From Labia minor (lineage: Eukaryota; Arthropoda; Insecta; Dermaptera; Spongiphoridae): 64,000 nt of DNA. The stretch spans positions 34,499,787 through 34,563,786 of the forward strand of contig OY720346.1 of the NCBI GenBank assembly GCA_963082975.1. The letters run 5' to 3'. Shown piece by piece: positions 58,736-64,000 of the stretch. The notes below the pieces were generated by a model. That model was not told the DNA's origin and ran no database searches. It saw only the letters and a list, made by a program, of their open reading frames with translations. How positions within the stretch are numbered: the first letter of the stretch is position 1; each line of letters begins with the position of its first letter. Both the position numbers and the translations under genes were made by a program.

Positions 58736-58931
58736 TAGGGTAACCAAACGTCCCGTTTTTAGGTGCTCTGTCCCTGCGTTCCCAAAAATGTCTTCGGGAC
58801 ACCCTATTGTCCCGTATTTTAAATATTTAGAACATTTTGTACTTTTTTTTCAAAATTTTTTCAATTTGGTTCTAAAAAAAAAAGGTAAAACGTTTATCCT
58901 GGTTTGGTGTTTTCGAAATATGGTCACCCTA
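58736..58931 (-). mobile_element. hAT-type MITE of the TAGGGTGACC family (copy 2, 196 bp)
   Basis: Reverse-complement relative of 63672-63852 and 13515-13743. Ends TAGGGTAACCAAACGTCCCG and ATTTCGAAATATGGTCACCCTA-type inverse; perfect 8-bp duplication TATATAAG (58728-58735 and 58932-58939). Internal TCCCAAAAATGTCTTCGGGA hairpin. No coding capacity. Confidence 0.9.
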
Positions 58932-58939
58932 TATATAAG

Positions 58940-59549
58940 TGCAATGTGCAATACCTTTCATTAATCTTAATATACATAATACATTAACACATTTGAATAA
59001 ACTTGTCTTTCACTTTTACTCCATTCTTCACACTAATCTAGCACGAGTGAATAATCATTTTTTTTTATACATTGAAAAGACAAAAATAAACAATTCCAGT
59101 TGAATTTTATCAAATGAAAAATGAATAATAGATTAAGAAATCTTTTGATAAAAAAATTTTTACTACTAAAATATTTCTGTAGATTATGTTGTATGTATAA
59201 GTTAAATTATTGTTAATATGATTTTTTAAGTTATGTAGAACCACGGAAGAAAGAAAACAAATATAATTAACTATTTATGCAAATAATTATCCCTGGTTAT
59301 TTATTTAAATTATTTATTTTATTATTATAGTCATTTGACAGACCACCAATTAGTATATTAATATATTTAATAAAATATTTATAAGAGTAAATTATTTATA
59401 ATATATATATATATATATATGTGGTATATAAAAAACCTTTTAAGATCAAGAATATATTTTATGAAAGAAAAATCTTTTAGCTTTTCAATTCTTATCAGCG
59501 CATCTGGCTTTCATTTTTTAATCTGCCACCCCTTTTTAACCAAGGGTAG

Positions 59550-59591
<42 letters not shown>

Positions 59592-59997
59592 GTATATATA
59601 TATATAAATGTATATATCATTAATATATGTAAGGATCTATTTTAATTTAAAACCCCTAAAAAGCAGGTGCAAATAAACTTTCATTTTAAAAATTATTATA
59701 TGGGGGATGATATGCAGGTGTGCATCATTAAAATTAAAACCCTCCTGAATTAAAAATTAAACTAGGTCAAAAGGAAATAAGAATCATGAATATACATACA
59801 ATAACATTTATTTGAATTTAAAATGATTTTATTAAATTTAAATTCAGGCATCATATTGCTTGCTCGGTAGATAATAATCATTTATTTATATTTGTTAATT
59901 AATATATTTATTTAAGAAAATATAATATATTAGTTTTGAATTAATTAATATTTATTTTCTAATTAAGTTTATTAGATAAGTTAGCTTCAATTATGAA
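58940..59997. other. AT-rich non-coding DNA with (TA)n
   Basis: AT-rich with (TA)n at 59550-59588 and CAGGTG E-boxes at 59664-59669 and 59715-59720. No gene visible. Confidence 0.5.
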
Positions 59998-60212
59998 TAA
60001 GCTGGAGTGTCTCCACTCGACCATCTCGCAATTTGAATTGGATTAAATAACATATATTATATTTAAATTAAATTTAATTAATTAAATTATAAATTAAAAT
60101 TAATAAAAAATATTTATTAAACCAGCGCGTGTTTGGCTCTTTGTTGATGGCACCACGTCACGTGTTGGCGCGTGATTTTCAGAGTTAAAAAATTAATTAA
60201 TAAGAGAGAGAG
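59998..60212 (+). repeat. Dispersed repeat family A, 3'-truncated copy
   Basis: Starts AATAAGCTGGAGTGTCTCCA, continues through the AT-rich block and CAGCGCGTGTTTGGCTCTTT to GGCGCGTGATTTTCAGAG, then stops before a GA microsatellite (60207-60224). Confidence 0.7.
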
Positions 60213-60922
60213 AGAGAGAGAGAGTGAGATAAGAAATTTTTTAAATTTTCAAAATAATAATTATTGTTCATTTTCAATATTGGAAACCCGAATATAAAAT
60301 ATTTGAAATTTTTTTTAAACTAGCGTTTTCTATTCAAATCGAATAGATATATTATTTCATTGTTATTCTTGCTCTCTGTATATAAAATATTTATAAAATA
60401 ACCAGATACTTAAATCAGAGAATTCAATAATTTTTTCTGTTATGCCAAATCATCATTTCACAAATCATTTAACATTAATAAAAAAGTCAAATCAAATTTC
60501 TAATAATTTAAAAACAAAAAATAATAAATCAAAAAATGAATGATGAAATGATTTTGATATCGCACGCTATTGCGAATATTACTTTTAATATTTGTTGAAA
60601 TTAAATATTTTGAGGAAAAATATATTCTAATGGACGTGTGGTATAGAAGTGTAGATAATTTGCCACTACATAAAACAGTTAATACCCAATTATGTTTTCA
60701 TAAAGATTTTTTGTAATATTTTTATTGTTAAAAAAATCTCAAAAGCTATTGTATGCTCGAGATCAAAGGTCCCATTTTAAATCAAATTTACTGATTTGTT
60801 TTTTTTTTTATATATTGGTTATATGATAATTTTTATGTAAGATAATAACTTCATCCAGAATCAAGAGCAAAATATCTTTATACATATATTATATTATTAT
60901 ATATTATAATCTCTCTCTAATA

Positions 60923-60955
<33 letters not shown>

Positions 60956-61429
60956 CTTTATATAAATTTCGGTTAAAGTAAAATTATTGACTGGAAAACA
61001 GAAATATTGTTTATGTAGTTCCCAGAAAACAAAAAACTTAAATTTTTTGTTTTATTACTCCGCTTAATATACTTTATTGCATTCATTTCACTTTAAAAAA
61101 TTAACTTTTCTGATTATTATGATATAACAATGTATTTACTTTTTTCTTCTAAATTTATAATAAGTAATGGTGCGTAAAATATAATGTAAAATTATACTTT
61201 TAGTTGTCCATAAAGAACTAAATGTTGATGATTCTCCTAAAATTATTTTTTTTACGGATTAAAAATCTAATTTATTTAGGGAAAAAAAATGTTTTTTTTT
61301 TGTTAAATTCATTTTGCTAATGATTTGAACGTTTTTGCAAGAAATAAAAAAAATATATTTTGAACTATTTAAAAAAAAAAAAAAATCTTCCGACAAAGAA
61401 TTTTTTTTTATTCTGAATTGTTTAAGAAA
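60213..61429. other. AT desert
   Basis: AT-rich; (GA)n at 60207-60224 and (TA)n at 60923-60955. No gene visible. Confidence 0.5.
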
Positions 61430-61760
61430 ATCCATATCTATCCCCTCAAAACTACTCTTCTCCCCTTAGTTCGTCCTTTACGATTTTTTTCTCACCTGCC
61501 ATCTCTTCCCTTCATCTCTCCCTAAAATTCATAGATTGTCCCGCAAGTGGCGGTCAAAAAAAAAACAACAGGTGTATATGGGTGAGTCTTACTTTGATGA
61601 ATTTCATTCTGCAAGCCATCAAATAGGTATCATTTATAAATTTTTAAATTTATCTTCTTCTGTTCAGAAAACCTTTTTATCGTTCACTCTCTCTATCTCT
61701 CTTTATCTTTAACTTACTTAAGATTTCTATCTTTCTCATCCCCTTTTAGAGAAAAGAACC
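61430..61760. promoter_or_regulatory. GC-raised, pyrimidine-rich island with two E-boxes
   Basis: Contains CACCTG (61493-61498) and CAGGTG (61569-61574), a CCGCAAGTGGCGGTC segment and pyrimidine tracts on both sides. No frame or repeat match. Possible regulatory element. Confidence 0.25.
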
Positions 61761-62144
61761 CAATTAAGGGCCAACTTTTTATTAAAAAAAAAAAAAAAAA
61801 AATTAATCGGTTATTTTCAAAAGGAAAAAAAAAGCAATTTTAAAATTTTTATTTTGTGTGCAAAATTATTATTTTCCAAATACCTTTATTCAAATATATA
61901 TTAAAAAAAGAATAATATTGATGATATTAATGATTATTAAGTATAAATATACACTCTTAAAAAATCTAGATCAAATCTATTGGACCAAATAATATAAAAA
62001 ATAAAATAATATATAAGAAATAATAATAATAATAATTTAAACTAAAAAATATTTCATTGATATACTATTGACAGTAATATAATTATTTATTGAAATAAAA
62101 AAATTATTAAGGTTATATCAGCGATCATAAATGCCTCAATATGT
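61761..62144. other. AT-rich non-coding DNA
   Basis: Poly-A run (61784-61801) and AAT repeats (about 62020-62034). No gene visible. Confidence 0.5.
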
Positions 62145-62508
62145 ACCGTATTTTTCGCAGTATAAGACGCACCGGCATATAAGACGCACCCAATTTTAAA
62201 GGAGGCAAATCAAGAAAAAAAAGATTATGAACCAAATTCTGTAGTAAAATATTTTATTTCAACTGTATAAAGTTAACACCAGTTTAAGAAAAATTGTATG
62301 TCAACCATGTAACATACTAAGAGCTATCTTTACTCTCATAAACAGTCAGCAAACAGTGAAAGTAACAAAAATAAGGCTGTGATGTTTTTATTCTAACAGG
62401 GCAGCGGAGGGCCAAGGTGGGCTTTTGTATTTGCCGTATATGACGCAGGCACTTTTCGCCCCCGATTTTGGGGGGAAAAAGTGCGTCTTATACGGCGAAA
62501 AATACGGT
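62145..62508. mobile_element. Non-autonomous TIR element with 28-bp ends (364 bp)
   Basis: Left end ACCGTATTTTTCGCAGTATA continuing AGACGCAC; the right end is its inverse with a single mismatch over 28 bp. A 4-bp ATGT direct repeat flanks it (62141-62144, 62509-62512). A second GCATATAAGACGCACC block lies inside the left end. No transposase. The 4-bp duplication would suit Chapaev/CACTA-type elements, but the superfamily is not settled by sequence alone. Confidence 0.75.
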
Positions 62509-63469
62509 ATGTGTCCTTTACACGGTCAACTAATTTATAAATAATAATCATAATTTACTAAATATAAATAAAAAATATTTGTATTAATAAAAATGAATAA
62601 GTACATGATGTTAAATGGTCTATTTGTAGAAAATTTAATGTGTATAATTAAATCTCATTATTATATTAAATTTATATCTTGATTTATTAATTTTTCAAAA
62701 GAAGTAGAAATTATACTATCTTTAGCCTCGCAAAAGTTTACTCATTTGATTTATTTTTGGTAATTGAAAAATAGACATATCATATAGTCAAATAATAAAT
62801 AATTACATTTTCGAAAGGAATATGTATAATATAATTTAATTTTAAAGTTTATATTACATATTTTTATTAATTAATGTATTAATATTTATGTTTTCTTTTA
62901 AAAAATTGATATATTTAATTTAAAAATTATAATTGTTCAAGAAAAAAAGAATATAAAATTCAAAGTATACAATTTCTAAATATATTTTTAAATCTATATA
63001 TTTAATACGCTAGTGTCCGTCTGTACGCAAAAAACTCCAGAGCCTAAACTACAAGGAGTAAGGTAACCAAATTTTTCTGAGGTGAAGGGTACCTCAAATG
63101 ATGAAAAATAAAAAAGAAATTAGAATCTTAGGTAACTCCTGAGCTGAGCTGCGGGTGTTCCATTTTCCAGAAATATATATAAAGGAGAGTATTTGTATGT
63201 TTATAATTTGTTTACTTTTTTGCTGTCATAGAAACAGATATATATATATATATATATAATTAGAACCTCTCTCTCTCTCCCTCTCTATTTAAAATTTTAA
63301 AAAATGGAGTGTTCTAGCCAAATTAAGAAATTTAAATTCCTTATGCAACATTGATAGGTAAATGAATTGGACTGGAAGAGGAGACATATGATTAGAGAAA
63401 TTGGGGAAAAATCAACCGAAATGTAATTAAACAAAAAAATTCAAGAATTATGATACGGATACGACTTAC
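62509..63469. other. AT-rich non-coding DNA
   Basis: AT-rich with a small mixed block near 63010-63165, (TA)n at 63238-63259 and a CT run after it. No gene visible. Confidence 0.45.
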
Positions 63470-64000
63470 ATACAAAATGTAGAATTTGAAAATGTATAAA
63501 TATTTAAATACTTAAGATCTCTAATCACCAAAGATAATAATATTCGAGAAGAATTTAAATCGACGTTGTAATTGAGTATCGCCTGTTATTATGCAGTAAA
63601 GTGGCTTATCTCATCAAAGAGGATCAAAATTAAAATATATAAAACAATTATTTTTCATGTTGATCCATGACTAGGGTGACCATATTTCGAAAACACCTAA
63701 CCGGGACAAACGGTATACCTTTTTTTTAGAACTAAATTGAAAAAATTTTGAAAAAAAAATTACGAAATGTCCTAAATATTGAAAAAACAGTAGGGTGTCC
63801 CGAAGACATTTTTGGGACAGAGCACCTAAAGACGGGACGTTTGGTCACCCTATCGATGACTCTGGGAGACGAGAGTAGATTTGGAGTATTTGTGATATTA
63901 ATATTGTTCGCAGCATTTATAGGCCAAAAGAAGATGAGGTCACAGGGGGATGGCGGAGATGGCATAACGAGAAATAATGTCCAGATATAGTTAAGGTTAT
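63470..64000 (+). mobile_element. RTE-type LINE fragment, interrupted by MITE, runs off window (copy 6)
   Basis: Extends further 5' than the other copies. It reads FKYLRSLITKDNNIREEFKS, then after frame changes ACYYAVKWLISSKRIKIKIY and KTII. It is split by a hAT MITE and resumes with TLGDESRFGVFVILILFAAF and the DNA equivalent of HNEE at the window edge. These match the post-palm region of RTE reverse transcriptases (FKYLG.L.T, YY....L.S...K..IYKT). Several stops and frame slips; inactive. Confidence 0.8.
63672..63852 (+). mobile_element. hAT-type MITE of the TAGGGTGACC family (copy 3, 181 bp), nested in RTE LINE
   Basis: Ends TAGGGTGACCATATTTCG and GGACGTTTGGTCACCCTA; flanks tccatgac and tcgatgac match at 7 of 8 bases. 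The sequence on both sides is contiguous RTE coding sequence, which fixes the insertion point. Confidence 0.88.

Overview
The window is AT-rich eukaryotic DNA (well over 70% A+T by eye), full of poly-A/T runs and AT, ATT and GA microsatellites. The mix of decayed mariner elements, RTE-type LINE ends, hAT-type MITEs, a tRNA-derived SINE and a BEL/Pao LTR retrotransposon points to an invertebrate, most likely an arthropod. I cannot name the species. No host protein-coding gene, rRNA gene or intact tRNA gene can be supported. The window reads as a gene desert or the inside of one or more very long introns. A juxtaposed acceptor/donor (24361-24383) of the kind used for recursive splicing would fit the intron reading on the + strand.

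Layout. 1-9800: AT-rich DNA with pieces of dispersed repeat families B and C (labels used only here), a palindromic mariner-derived MITE (2922-3399), two RTE LINE 3' ends (6272, 7998), a hAT MITE (7237) and several GC-raised islands that look more regulatory than coding. 9800-20750: a decayed mariner (11536-12024), a family B copy split by a hAT MITE (13478-13890), a LINE RNase H-like remnant (14685), a tRNA-derived SINE with a perfect 15-bp target-site duplication (15275-15534), a LINE RT remnant (18140), and family B and C copies. 20750-37000: a family A copy carrying two younger nested insertions (22009-23050), the recursive-splice-like site, a mariner interrupted by a hAT MITE with a perfect 8-bp duplication (24852-26544), a 116-bp Tc1/mariner-type hairpin MITE (27822), a GC island with a TATA box (27105-27480), an RTE end (28987), family A copies (30485, 34757) and a hAT-like MITE (36546).

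37000-48700: a 732-bp compound palindrome (36987-37718) with a Penelope-like end motif, a SINE fragment (42021), RTE ends (42618, 46972), GC islands, and a decayed mariner with an internal duplication (47512-48570). 48707-54727: a very young BEL/Pao LTR retrotransposon with identical 294-bp LTRs and 5-bp target duplications, nearly whole with about one break. 54728-64000: AT desert with further hAT MITEs (57317, 58736), a family A copy (59998), a TIR element with 28-bp ends (62145), and an RTE fragment interrupted by a hAT MITE that runs off the window (63470-64000).

The elements do not form a pathway. What connects them is insertion order. Family A, family B, RTE and mariner copies are older and were hit by SINE and hAT MITE insertions, and the BEL/Pao element looks like the most recent arrival. 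I did not find a new multi-gene system. The observations most worth testing are the recursive splice site, the compound palindrome, the SINE with a T-rich 3' end, the nested insertions with paralogous empty sites, and the CAGGTG E-boxes, many of them in or near GC-raised islands.
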